Of a stretch of 64,000 nucleotides of DNA, positions 43,111 to 53,700 are shown piece by piece. Both the position numbers and the translations under genes were made by a program. Location: assembly GCF_016595495.1 (NCBI RefSeq), contig NZ_JAENIM010000046.1:83569-147568 (forward strand). The letters run 5' to 3'. Source of the DNA: Persicirhabdus sediminis (lineage in GTDB: Bacteria > Verrucomicrobiota > Verrucomicrobiia > Verrucomicrobiales > Akkermansiaceae). Every line of letters starts with the position of its first letter. Position 1 is the stretch's first letter. The notes beneath the pieces were generated by a model. That model was given only the letters and a program-made list of their open reading frames with translations. It was not told the DNA's origin and ran no database searches.

Positions 43111-44346
43111 TTATGCAGAAACGTTAGCATCACCACCATCTTCAGATTCATCACGGCGAAAACCGATAAGGAAATACACACCACAGGCGAGAACCATCAC
43201 AGCTAAACCGCCCCAGAACCACAACCAATGATGGCTCAATCCCGCCACACTAGCAAAATACCAGCCGCAGACCAAACTGCCCATCACAGCGCCCACACCA
43301 TTGGCGAGCACGGTGATCAATGCCTGCGCCTGAGTACGCAGCTCACCACTAACACGTCGATTGACAAACATCTGCCCAGTGATGAAGAAAAACGCAAAAC
43401 ATGGCCCGTGCATGGAGATGCCAATGTAAGCTGCAGCTAGACCACCATTAATTCCAGCGGCTACAAACAGGCTATACTGCACCACAGCCGCTCCCATTGC
43501 CACTAGGAATAGAAGACGAATTTTCCCCTTGCTGATCCAGCCAAGAGCTAACAAAGCGAAGATTTCAGAGCCCTGACCAATCGTCATGTTAGCCGACGGC
43601 GTTGCCGATCCGAGGTGGACTAAAAATGGCGCGGTGTACATGTAAAAGGCGCTCAACGGAATGGATAGCAAAACCGTGGTGATTAGGAAAACTCGTAGGT
43701 CTCGCTGCTTAAACATCACCACCGCCTTGAGGCCTAAATAATCACGCCAATCATTAGATTTTTTCCCCTCAGGGACGGTCACCGGCATCATCAAACAACT
43801 CAGTCCCATTAGAAATCGAAAGCCAGCTGCTAACATGCCGCTGTAGGCAGATTGATCTAGCATCAGCGCTGAAACGATCAGACCTCCAACAATCCAACCA
43901 ACCGTGCCCCACGTGCGACACAGCGGAAATTGCCTGTCTGGGTTAGAAAAATTAGACATGGCAATAGAAGCAATCAATGCTCCCATGGGCGCAGAAATTA
44001 ATGCTGTGAGCCCCTGCATGCTTAAGAAAAACCACGCACCACCCCAGCCGTATTGCAATGAGGCAAAAGACAGCGCCAAGGTGACACCACCAGCGGCCCC
44101 AAGTGCGCCCACTAACTTTTGCGCCTGAACTTTCTGGTCAGCTAGAGCACCAAAGATGAGTGGTGAAAAAATTGAGGCAAATGGGGCGACCGCAAATGCG
44201 TAAGGAATCACCCAAGCCATATCTCGCTGGCTCAATATATTAGACATCGCTGGGATCCACATCCCCTGCGCCGATAACCACAAAAAAAACACCACGCCTA
44301 TCCATGATGTCCCCCCTTTTTTAAACTGTGTGATGAAGCTCGGCAC
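43111..44346 (-). CDS. MFS transporter of the nucleoside/H+ symporter (NupG-like) family
   Basis: The 411-residue protein has twelve predicted membrane segments. The N-terminal part reads FLWLSAQGMWIPAMSNIL and IFSPLIFGALADQKVQAQKLVGALG. The loop after segment 2 (FGALADQKVQAQK) has the usual MFS A-motif position. FPLCRTWGTVGWIVGGLIV is the typical segment of the nucleoside-transporter branch (R-x-x-G-T-x-GW). Substrate is uncertain; members of this group also transport sugars. The C-terminus is an acidic tail (RRDESEDGGDANVSA). Confidence 0.82.
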   Translation of the reverse strand: MPSFITQFKKGGTSWIGVVFFLWLSAQGMWIPAMSNILSQRDMAWVIPYAFAVAPFASIFSPLIFGALADQKVQAQKLVGALGAAGGVTLALSFASLQYGWGGAWFFLSMQGLTALISAPMGALIASIAMSNFSNPDRQFPLCRTWGTVGWIVGGLIVSALMLDQSAYSGMLAAGFRFLMGLSCLMMPVTVPEGKKSNDWRDYLGLKAVVMFKQRDLRVFLITTVLLSIPLSAFYMYTAPFLVHLGSATPSANMTIGQGSEIFALLALGWISKGKIRLLFLVAMGAAVVQYSLFVAAGINGGLAAAYIGISMHGPCFAFFFITGQMFVNRRVSGELRTQAQALITVLANGVGAVMGSLVCGWYFASVAGLSHHWLWFWGGLAVMVLACGVYFLIGFRRDESEDGGDANVSA

Positions 44347-44444
44347 AGCACTATAAAGCGTCAGCTAGACCTAACTAGCAAGCGCAATGATATCGGTCAC
44401 TTTTTTGCATTGAGCTAGCTTGGGTTGCGGCTCGCCTTCCGTGT

Positions 44445-45413
44445 TTATTCGCTTTCTTTCACACCGACCACGCTGTCGTCACAGGCCAAATCACCCAGTG
44501 CGTATTGAATGCCATCAAGGTAAAATTGCAGCATTTTGGCTGACTCGTAGCTCTCCGGCTGGTGAGATGGAGAGACATAAAAAACTCTACCAGCACCAAA
44601 AGGTTTGATCCATGCCACATAACGTTTCATGCCCACTACCTTCTTATGCTCTTGGGTCTGTTCATCAAGGCTGCTGATGTCCATTTCTAGCAGCGGTCTG
44701 AAATTCATCTTCTGGTAGTCATTCTTGAAAATGTACGGTTCATCATTGTGGCTGAATGATTGGCCATCAAATGCGGCTAACAATGGATGCGCGGGCTCAA
44801 CCGGAATCAATGTAAGATCTTGTCGTTTAGGATGCATGTCAAAGCTGCCTCCCATCATTCGGCTGAAATCATCTGAGTTATTCAGAATGTTGATCGCCCC
44901 GTGAATACCAACAATTCCCTTACCCGAGCGGACAAATGATAACAGATCTTTCTCCAAGCCGCTGGCAATGGCTTCACGCTTTTCATCTGACAACCTAGCA
45001 AATCGCTCTTCTGACCTCAGTACATCAAGAAACAAATTACGCTCAGGTCTAGCGGAGCATGTATTGTTAAGAATCACCGCATCGTAGTTAGCTAGAGAAT
45101 CACTAGCAAAATCGGCAATGTCGCTAGATTCCACAATTTCAAATGCCTGAGTTTTCTCAGCCAGAACTTTGAGCACCTCTACCACATGCGGAATCACGTC
45201 GTGTTGGTAACCAGTCGCCTCCGAATATAACAAAACCTTGCGGGGCTTGGCTGGCTTCACGCTAGCTTCAGCTGGCGCCAATGATCTAATCTTATTCACC
45301 CAAGCATCGTTAGGTGGAACAATTTCATCCTGCGCTACGGGCACATCTTCAGCCGCAGAGCTAAACAGCAAACCAGCTGCACAAAAAAATAGACCCACAA
45401 TCAATGACTTCAT
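44445..45413 (-). CDS. Secreted ThuA-domain protein
   Basis: The 322-residue protein starts MKSLIVGLFFCAAGLLFSSA, a signal peptide, followed by the ThuA domain (about 50-310). Recognisable elements are KPRKVLLYSEATGYQHDVIPHVVEVL, FVRSGKGIVGIHGAINI, and GGSFDMHPKRQDLTLIPVEPAHPLLAAFDG. The last ~40 residues (GRVFYVSPSHQPESYES) also fit. ThuA folds resemble class I glutamine amidotransferases and occur in sugar metabolism. They are very abundant in Verrucomicrobiota, but no activity is established. No catalytic Cys is evident in the expected place. Confidence 0.82.
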   Translation of the reverse strand: MKSLIVGLFFCAAGLLFSSAAEDVPVAQDEIVPPNDAWVNKIRSLAPAEASVKPAKPRKVLLYSEATGYQHDVIPHVVEVLKVLAEKTQAFEIVESSDIADFASDSLANYDAVILNNTCSARPERNLFLDVLRSEERFARLSDEKREAIASGLEKDLLSFVRSGKGIVGIHGAINILNNSDDFSRMMGGSFDMHPKRQDLTLIPVEPAHPLLAAFDGQSFSHNDEPYIFKNDYQKMNFRPLLEMDISSLDEQTQEHKKVVGMKRYVAWIKPFGAGRVFYVSPSHQPESYESAKMLQFYLDGIQYALGDLACDDSVVGVKESE

Positions 45414-45583
45414 AAACAAGTGCTAGAGCAGCTAGAAAGCAAAACAAAGAGCCAAATGAAAAAATCGATAGCAGTAGATTCCCCCGCCTATTCGATAGAA
45501 AACAGATCAGCTCAAGCGTTTCATCATTCATTCTCAGCTAGCTGGCATTTGTGCATCGACACATCTACGACGATAAGCAAAAT

Positions 45584-45967
45584 ATGAGTTCCAAAATTAT
45601 GTTTACTCGCCGCCTAGTCATCGCTCTATCCAGCAGTCTCATTCTAGCCAGCTGCACGTCTAGCTATTATTTAGCTCCTGACAGCAAGGCGCAAGCACCT
45701 GCAGAAAACCAGCACATCACCATGCGGGTGGGAGAAAAGAGGCTCTTGGTAGCCGATGGCGTCGAGCGTGCTCAGCCAGCGATTCCATCAAAAATTGATG
45801 TCTACGTAGAAGATGCTAACATCGCCACCATCACTAACCGTTCGTGGCGAACCTACGTGGTCGCCAAGCAAGCGGGAACCACCAAAGTCTACCTCAGTGG
45901 TGGGCTTACCCGCCACCAGCAAAACCGACCAGAGCCACCCTATGTCACGCTCACCGTGACACCTTAG
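45584..45967 (+). CDS. Small lipoprotein with a pilus-assembly N-terminal-like or Ig-like domain
   Basis: The 127-residue protein starts at the ATG at 45584. A later ATG at 45599 and a GTG at 45551 are alternatives. A lipobox LASC (in SSSLILASC) is followed by a beta-rich domain with [46 protein letters not shown] and VTLTVTP. This pattern (I-D-V-...-N-x-A-x-V, ...-G-x-T-x-v) resembles the bacterial Ig-like/BON-type N-terminal domains of pilus assembly proteins. The function is otherwise unknown. It is convergent with purD across a shared terminator. Confidence 0.65.
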
Positions 45968-45985
45968 CTCCAGCTAGCTGGAAAA

Positions 45986-46018
45986 CAAAAAAGCCTCCGA
46001 GATCTCGGAGGCTTTTTG
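45986..46018. terminator. Bidirectional terminator between the lipoprotein gene and purD
   Basis: A 24-bp perfect palindrome (AAGCCTCCGAGA / TCTCGGAGGCTT) has A- and T-tracts on its two sides. Confidence 0.92.
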
Positions 46019-46046
46019 TTTACAAAATGATTTCCAACAAAGTTGA

Positions 46047-47297
46047 TTAGAAATTGGTACGTCCGATGTCAGTACGCTTTTGCGCGCCATCGAAAGTGAT
46101 TTTATTGAGCTGCTCGTAGGCGGCGTCAACGGCCTCAAGGCGCTCAGATCCACCGGCAACCACAGCTAGCACGCGGCCACCGTTAGTTTCCCACTGATCG
46201 TCTGCGTTCTTGCGAGTACCCGCATGATAGACACGAGCATTTTCCACATTTTCCAGCCCAGAGATCACATCACCACTGCGTGATGTAGCTGGGTAGCCAG
46301 CGCTGGCGAGGATGAGGCAAACACTCCAGCCGTCATCGAAGCTGAGGATGTTTTTGTCGAGATCACCTTTAGCTGCTTGGAAGCAGAACTGCGCGAGGTC
46401 ACCTTGCACGAGAGGCATCACAGCCTGGCATTCTGGATCGCCAAAGCGGCAGTTGTACTCGATGATTTTTGGACCATCAGCAGTCATCATCAGACCGAAG
46501 TAGATGAATCCACGGTAGGGAAGATTGTCTTTGTTCAGGCCAGCTACAGTTGGCTTAACAATAGTTTCTTCAATGGTTGCTAGCTCTTCTTGTGAGATCA
46601 GCTGGAGGCTAGAAACTGCGCCCATGCCACCTGTGTTAGGACCTTCGTCATTTTCAAAAATGCGCTTGTAGTCACGAGCAGGCGTGAAGATCTGATAGCC
46701 GTCGTCACAAACAGCAGCGAAGATAGAAACTTCTGGGCCAACCAGACATTCTTCTACCAAGAGGCGGCCAGCACCAAACTTGCGCTCGACGAGCACTTCC
46801 TGAAGGAATTCTTCGGCTGAAGCTTCATCAGGACAAACAGCAACACCTTTACCAGCTGCGAGTCCATCAAACTTGAGAACTGTTGGGTAAACGCCATTGA
46901 TCGCTGCACGAGCTTCCTCGATGTTAGCACAACCAGTAGCTCCACCTGTTGGGATGTTGTGGCGCTGCATGAATTCTTTAGCAAACTCCTTGCTCGCTTC
47001 CAGCTGAGCAGATTGTCTGTGCGGTCCCCAACATGGGATACCAGCTTCTTCACACAGGTTAGCCAGGCCTTCGTCTTTAACGAGGTAGCTTTCTTCACCG
47101 GCAACACAAAGGTCCACCGCATTATCTTTCATCCAGCTGATCAGGCTGTGTAGCCCGTCCACATCTACTGGCTTGGCCAGATCTGAAATGGCATCGCTTC
47201 CTGGGAAACAATACAGCTCAGTTTCTGTGGCTGACTCTGCCAGTGCTGTGATCAATGCGTGCTCACGACCTCCTTTTCCTACAACGAGAATCTTCAT
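46047..47297 (-). CDS. purD: Phosphoribosylamine-glycine ligase
   Basis: This enzyme joins 5-phosphoribosylamine and glycine with ATP, the second step of purine synthesis. The ATG at 47297 gives MKILVVGKGGREHALITALAES, the standard N-terminus. A start 63 bp upstream (47360) would add a non-conserved extension. The ATP-grasp domain includes TVLKFDGLAAGKGVAVCPDEASAEEFL, then GPEVSIFAAVCDDGYQIFTPARDYKRIFENDEGPNTGGMGAVSS. The C-terminal part has YNCRFGDPECQAVMPL. At 416 residues it is of usual length. No other pur gene is adjacent. Confidence 0.95.
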   Translation of the reverse strand: MKILVVGKGGREHALITALAESATETELYCFPGSDAISDLAKPVDVDGLHSLISWMKDNAVDLCVAGEESYLVKDEGLANLCEEAGIPCWGPHRQSAQLEASKEFAKEFMQRHNIPTGGATGCANIEEARAAINGVYPTVLKFDGLAAGKGVAVCPDEASAEEFLQEVLVERKFGAGRLLVEECLVGPEVSIFAAVCDDGYQIFTPARDYKRIFENDEGPNTGGMGAVSSLQLISQEELATIEETIVKPTVAGLNKDNLPYRGFIYFGLMMTADGPKIIEYNCRFGDPECQAVMPLVQGDLAQFCFQAAKGDLDKNILSFDDGWSVCLILASAGYPATSRSGDVISGLENVENARVYHAGTRKNADDQWETNGGRVLAVVAGGSERLEAVDAAYEQLNKITFDGAQKRTDIGRTNF

Positions 47298-47682
47298 GCG
47301 CCGAGAGAAACCGAGCCAGCCACAATGAGCAAGTTTTTCTCGCAAGAAATGTGCATTCACTTGTGCTGAAAATCCACTCCAACGACGCGCCCAGCTGGCG
47401 AGCTGAATGCTAGAAATACCTACTAGCTAGGCGTGCGTACCTCTTGGCCAGCGCGATTTTTCCTACAGCGGCAAATCATTCGCGCATTGGTAGTTGTTGG
47501 ACGTAGCCGTGGAAAATTCACCAAATACGCAAAAATCCATGCCGCTCGCTGGGCAGCCATGGACAAATCGACCTTGCGCACGAGCACATGATTCCGTGGT
47601 CAATTTTGCCAGCTAGAGCCAATGATATTTAATGATGGTGAGAGGATTTCACCATTTTGGCTATTTCTCCACGCCAAGTAGA
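47298..47682. other. 385-bp gene-free stretch upstream of purD
   Basis: I see no gene, clear promoter or riboswitch. It separates the purD start from the terminator of the giant surface-protein gene. It should carry the purD promoter on the minus strand, but no convincing -10/-35 pair stands out. CAGCTGG and CTAG words are frequent. Confidence 0.4.
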
Positions 47683-47716
47683 AAAAAGATAGGCGGCAAA
47701 TTTCATTTGCCGCCTA
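47683..47716 (-). terminator. Terminator of the giant surface-protein gene
   Basis: On the minus strand a 12-bp perfect stem (TAGGCGGCAAAT / ATTTGCCGCCTA) with a 3-nt loop is followed by TCTTTTTT. It lies 29 bp after the stop. Confidence 0.9.
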
Positions 47717-47745
47717 CCCTGAATTTATTGCTATGAGACAATGGC

Positions 47746-50700
47746 TTACTCAAAGATGAGGTAGCCGACTTGCTCGGTAGTATGCTTGCGCTCGCTATCA
47801 GTCAGCTGATCTTCATCAACGATCAGATCAATGGAATCGTTAGACAGAGCATTCGCACCAAACAGAGCCGGCCATGAACCATCAGATCCATCCATGCCAG
47901 ATTGGCTCAGCGCTACGGCAGCTACCGAATCGAATCCTCCAGCGCTGATGTCATAGCTGTAGCCATTGTTACTATTGTTAGTGAAATTTCTCACACTATC
48001 AGCTCCGAGAGCGGCATGGTAATTCACTCCTTCGATAGATCCACTACCCGCCTCAATGACGATATAACCAATCGTTTCGTTAGCGCGCGATGGGTCAGCA
48101 TCAGCTCCCACATGCTTACCTAATGCGAGAGATGATCCATCAGCTGGACTGTTGCGTACGCTACCGTGACTCCAGAATACAGATGGCTTCACGTCATTAG
48201 ATGACATCACTTGCCCCAATACCACTGGGCTGCTGTAGTCATTCAGATAGCTGCGAAACTCTGAGATCCAGTTCGTTTTGTCAGCTGTGATCGAGCTGTC
48301 AAATTTCACCGCCTCCATCGTCACCCCGTGATCATCGAGCGTATAAATGCCCTCTTCCACAACTACGATAGAAACTTCTAGCTGGATACTATCAGTAAGT
48401 CCGTCAAAACGGTCTAACTTCACTTCAAAGCCCGAGTCATTCACATTACGAATGCGCGTCACTACAGGCGGCGTATTGCTATCCACATAGATTGGCGTCG
48501 CTATCACCACAGGAGAAACGTAGCTAGCTGAACCAAAGTCAACCGTCGTCCAACCAGTGCTGCTGACATTATTCACGACGACACGGCCTAAGTTAGGTGG
48601 CTCAGGCACAGCATTCACAGTCACGCTTACCAGCCCCACGTTAGACTCAAACTCACCATCATTCGCGGTAAAGGTGAAACTATCATCCTCCTCAGAGTTA
48701 GGGTCTGGTTGATAGGTCGCTACATTTGCACTCAGGGAAACCGTGCCATTGGCTGGTTGTTGGCTGATTGTGTAACTGAGCACGTCACCATTTTCATCAC
48801 TAGCTGATAGAATGATATCAACCGAGCTATCTTCATCGACGCTCACACTTTGGCTGCTAGCTACAGGAGCCACGTTCACTTCATTTACCGTGACCGTCAC
48901 CGTAGCTAGGTTAGAATCTAGCAAGCCATCATTGGCTGAGAAGGTGAAGCTATCCTCACCTACAAAGCCAGCTGCTGGCGTATAAGTAGCCGTTCTACCA
49001 TCAAGAGTCACCGCGCCGTTAGCTGGCTGGCTAACAATGCTATAACTCAGGCTAGCTCCTTCAGCGTCACTTGCTTGTAAGGTCACGTCCAACGAGCCGC
49101 CTTCATCAACACTACTCACCATATCGGCAGCCTCTGGAGCTGTGTTAGCTTCAGGAGCAGTCAGCAAATTGTAGTTGATCAAATTATCTACCTGCTCAGA
49201 TGTGATTGCGGATTTTGTGATCCAGACTTCATCAACGAGGCCATTAAACTTAGCCAATGAGTTGATTATCATCGCGGTATCATCTCCGCTATGCCAGCCG
49301 CCATATTCCACACCATCTTCGTAGAATTTCAGCTCATTGCTAGAACCTTTGCAGCTGATGGCAACGTGATGCCAAACACCAGTGTCTAACTCAACTGGTG
49401 CTGTCGTAGACGTCCAAGTCTTATTATCACTAGAGTGCCCTGTACGTAGGTAATAATTGCGATCACCTCCTAGAGCTCCGTTATAGCTAAAGTTGTAATT
49501 CACCTTACTGGACTTGGATGCCAGGCGGAACGATTTGCTAGTATCACTCTCATTAGACTTAATCCACATCGCGATACTCCAGTCCTCGCCAGTAGTAAAT
49601 GCTAGCTCGTCCAAGGAAATATGACCTAAGCCATCAGACTGGAAACTACCTTCACCAAATCGACCATCAGCGGACAAGCTAGCACTATCACCAACGATAG
49701 AGCCATCGTGATCATTACCTGATAGATCAGAGGTATCGACATCAAATGAATAGTGAACTACGACATCATCCTCGGCTGGCGTGATGACTAAGGTCGCACT
49801 TGCAGTATCGCTCAGCTTACCGTCAGAAACGGTATAAGTGATCGTATCTACGCCACTCTCTCCGTCGTTAGCAGTATAGCTAAGTACACCGCCATCCAGA
49901 GATAGTGTTCCTTTGGCTCCATCCACAAAGCTCACGACTTGCAGCGCGTCACCATTTGGATCGGTATCGTTAGCCACAACGCTCAATGGAGTCTCAACGC
50001 CCTCGACTACATACAGGCCATTATCATTCACCGCTGTTGGAGGCAAATTGCCATCCAGCAAAGTGATATCCACAGTCGCTAGGTTAGAGAAATAGGTTCC
50101 ATCATCAACCCGGAAGGTGAATGAGTCAGATCCCACATAGCCCGGAACTGGTGTATAGCTAGCCACATTACCCGCGATAGAAACACTACCCACAGCTGGC
50201 TGATCAACGATGCTATAGATCAATGAATGTCCCATAGGACTACTCGCTTGCAGTGAAATACTAACTGGCCCTCCATTATCTAATGTCGATGAGCTGGTTG
50301 ACTCTGCAACGGGCGCATCCGCCGCAGCTTCTATTTCCACAACAACCTGCGCTTCGGCAGTATTTCCTTGTGGGTCACTAATCACGTAGGTGAAAGCAAT
50401 ATTTCCCTGCTGTCTAGTCTCAGAAGTATAGATGATCTGCTGGTTCTCGCTATCAATCACCGCACTGCCACTGCTAACGGCTCCGACGGAAACGATGCTT
50501 AGTGAATCGCCATCATCATCTTCGTCATTGCTAAGAACCTCAATAGATACGGATTCACCTTGCACAACAGAGGCAATATCATCAACAGCCACAGGAGCAT
50601 CTTCTACCGGTGTGATAGTAATGTTAACCGTAGCTGGTGGTGAATTTAGACGTAGATCTGAGCTTCGATATGTGAACGAATCAGGGCCGTTATACTGACT

Positions 50701-53700
50701 ATCAGGCTGGTAAATAAAGGTACCATTAGAATTCATTGTCAGCTGGCCATGAACTGGCTGAGTCAGTACTTGCACCACTCTATAATCACCCTCGGCATCA
50801 TAATCGTTAGCTAGTAAGCCGCTATAGGGATCTAGCACAGATAGCACTGTGTCTTCTGCTAGGCTATAACTGTCGTTAGTAGCCAACGGCTCGCTATTTT
50901 CGATAGGCACACCTAGGACTTTGATGTTATCTAGCTGGACTTTTGGTGGAGACTGACCGGATTTGACGTAGAACCTAAGCATCAAGTTAGCATTCTGCTC
51001 CGCCTCAGCAGGCAAGTCGAACTTCACTCTAGTCCACGCAATATTACCATCTTCATCATCAGGAGTTGGTGATTCATTGAGGTTGCCGCCAGCTGGAACG
51101 ACTGCCCCCGATGATGGGGAAAATACGCTACCAACAATGGCGCTCACTGCATCAGGTCCACCGATGCCACTGTAGTCAATGCCTACACCATCAGCTGTAA
51201 TGGCGTACAACTGATCGTCTGCTAGAGGTTCTCCAGCCGACAATGTCGTCACAGTCTCATTGACTTTTTCGAGTTCATTCCAAGAATTACCACCATCAGC
51301 GCTCCAGTAGCTTTTGAGATAATGGTCCTTGTTCTCGAATATATTAGCTAGGTAGCGTTCGTACTCGACACTGATTTCAGTGAAATTGCTAGCATCGACA
51401 GCGACACTGAGCGTTTCTCTTGATTCACCTTTATTGCCACGGACAATTTGTAATGCCTGATGGCTAAAATCAGCCTCCTGAGAAGCATTAGAATCAACAA
51501 AGGAATAACTAAATTCAGATCCGGAAACCCAGTTATTAGTATCTAGTGATGCCGAGCTCCAATCTTCAGTAAAGAATGGTCGCTGCGCCGAGAAGACCTT
51601 TTTCACATAGATGTGGGCGGTCGCAGATTGACTAGTCAATTGCCCATCGGTCACTGTATATGTAAATGAATCAGGCCCCGTATAGTCACCCTGCGGCGTA
51701 TAAGTAAATGTACCGTCGCTAGAAACACTAACTGAACCACCTTGAGCACTGATTTGATCAAAGTCAGCCACTGCAATTGCGTTGCCGTCAGGATCGTAAT
51801 CATTAATTAACAAGCCATCAGTCGGCTCATTGATAGACAGCTGCAATGTCTCAATTGCCTCATAATAGTATGGCTGGTCATCAACCGCAACAGGAGCATC
51901 ATTCACCGTATCGTTTACCACAATACTGACTTTAACAATATTACTGATGCCCTGTTCACCTATCAGCTTATAGGTAAACCAATCACGGCCAGAATAAGCT
52001 GGATTTGGGATATAGCTGAATGATCCGTTAGCTGACAAGTTCAACTCGCCTGAGTTAGTGCTCTCTAGCAAGCTGACAGTAACCGCTGAGTTTTCAAACA
52101 ATCTATCATTGGAAAGAACACCATTTCTAGCTGAACGGCTGAGTGAGCCATCCTGGTCGACAGAATAACTATCGGCTATCGCTTGAGGAGCAGCAGCAGC
52201 AAAACTAGCTGAACGAGTGACACGGAAAGCATCTGATACACTCGCCTTACGAGAATTACTGCTAGCAGTTACCTTGACGATGGCATCACCACTATCAGCA
52301 CCATTGTATGTTAATGTTAGTGTTGAGTCAGAAAGTTCAGCTGAGACAAAACCAGTATCACCAGTGATGCTCACGGTATAAGTCATATCATCACTACGAG
52401 TTTCGCCTAGCGGATTGAAAAACACATTAGCTAGATCGATCACGGTCTGTGATTGGTCAGTAAAAATCAGCTGGTTAGCCACAGGCTCAACCACATAAAC
52501 TCCGAGGCCATCGAAAGCACTAGGCAAGCTGTCTACTTGCTCGTGAATCCAGTTATCATAGCTGATAGATGGAATTTCAAATGCATCAGCAGGCACATAT
52601 TCTAAAGCATAGTTATATGGCTCCAGCTCGGCGTTAGTTTTGCTCATTTCGCTCTCAGGCATAGGCATATTGCCGGTGCCGTTGATGAATGGCGTTGCTT
52701 GAGGCGTTTGTTCATAAGCGAGATAGCCTTTATAAAAGTTACCATTCTGCATGTAGAACATGTTATTCACTACCGCATCCATGTAGTCTCTACCAGCGTG
52801 GCCCATGGCTGCGATTCCTTTGAAGTCACTCTGCGTGCGGCCAGCTAGCGCACGAGGCGTTAGTGCTCTAGCAAAGGTGACATCTTTCACTAGCCTCTGA
52901 TATGAGTTAGGGTGAAACTTGCGTGAATAAATGTTGTTCACATTATTCAAATAGCCACCGACTAAGGCATCAATATTGCCTCGTCCCGTATTACTCACAC
53001 CACGTTCGAATCCCTCGAAGTGGCAATCAAAAAACTTCCAGCCAGATCCTTTATTATGGGTGCTGAAAGCATCGCCCATTGGCTCATCGATGTTGCCAAT
53101 GAAAACAGAATTATAGATCACCATGTTATGGAAATACTTTTGCCGAACGCCCTTCTGCACACCAAAGACAACTAAATCTTCCATGTAGTTAGCTGGACCA
53201 CCAGATTGCGAAAAGGTCGCAAAAACGCCCGTCCAACCACCATAGTAGCTGTTATTTTTCATCCGAGTACTGGCGTGATACAAGCCAGCTAACTCTTCTG
53301 TCTCAAGCTCAGGGTCTTGGGCAAACTGCGACGGCAAACTTTCCGAGCTGAAATCTACCAAGTCCTCATCGGTTTGCCAGTGCGCTAGTCCGTGGCCAGT
53401 AAATCCGCTAGCTACATTGCGCTCAAGGCGAACAAACTGAGAGTGAATCCAGTAGCCATCACCCGCGTTGCCAAAAATCTTAAACAGATCACCGCCGCCA
53501 TTGTTATGCTGGCCCACGCCGTGGGTACGGATAGAAACGTTATCAATAAACTCACCGATCTCGTTACCAGCTTCAGAAACGAATGATGCGCCATCAATAT
53601 CGTAAGACACATTGCTATTAATCTTGGCCGCACTTGAGTGGTTGACATAGGCCCAGCCAGGAGAGCCAACCACGGCACAGCCTTCTACCACAGCTAACTC

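Noticed and set aside
47298..47360. N-terminal extension of purD (start at 47360)
   Set aside because: The extension (MNAHFLREKLAHCGWLGF...) is not part of the family, and the ATG at 47297 begins exactly at the conserved MKILVVGKGGREHA.
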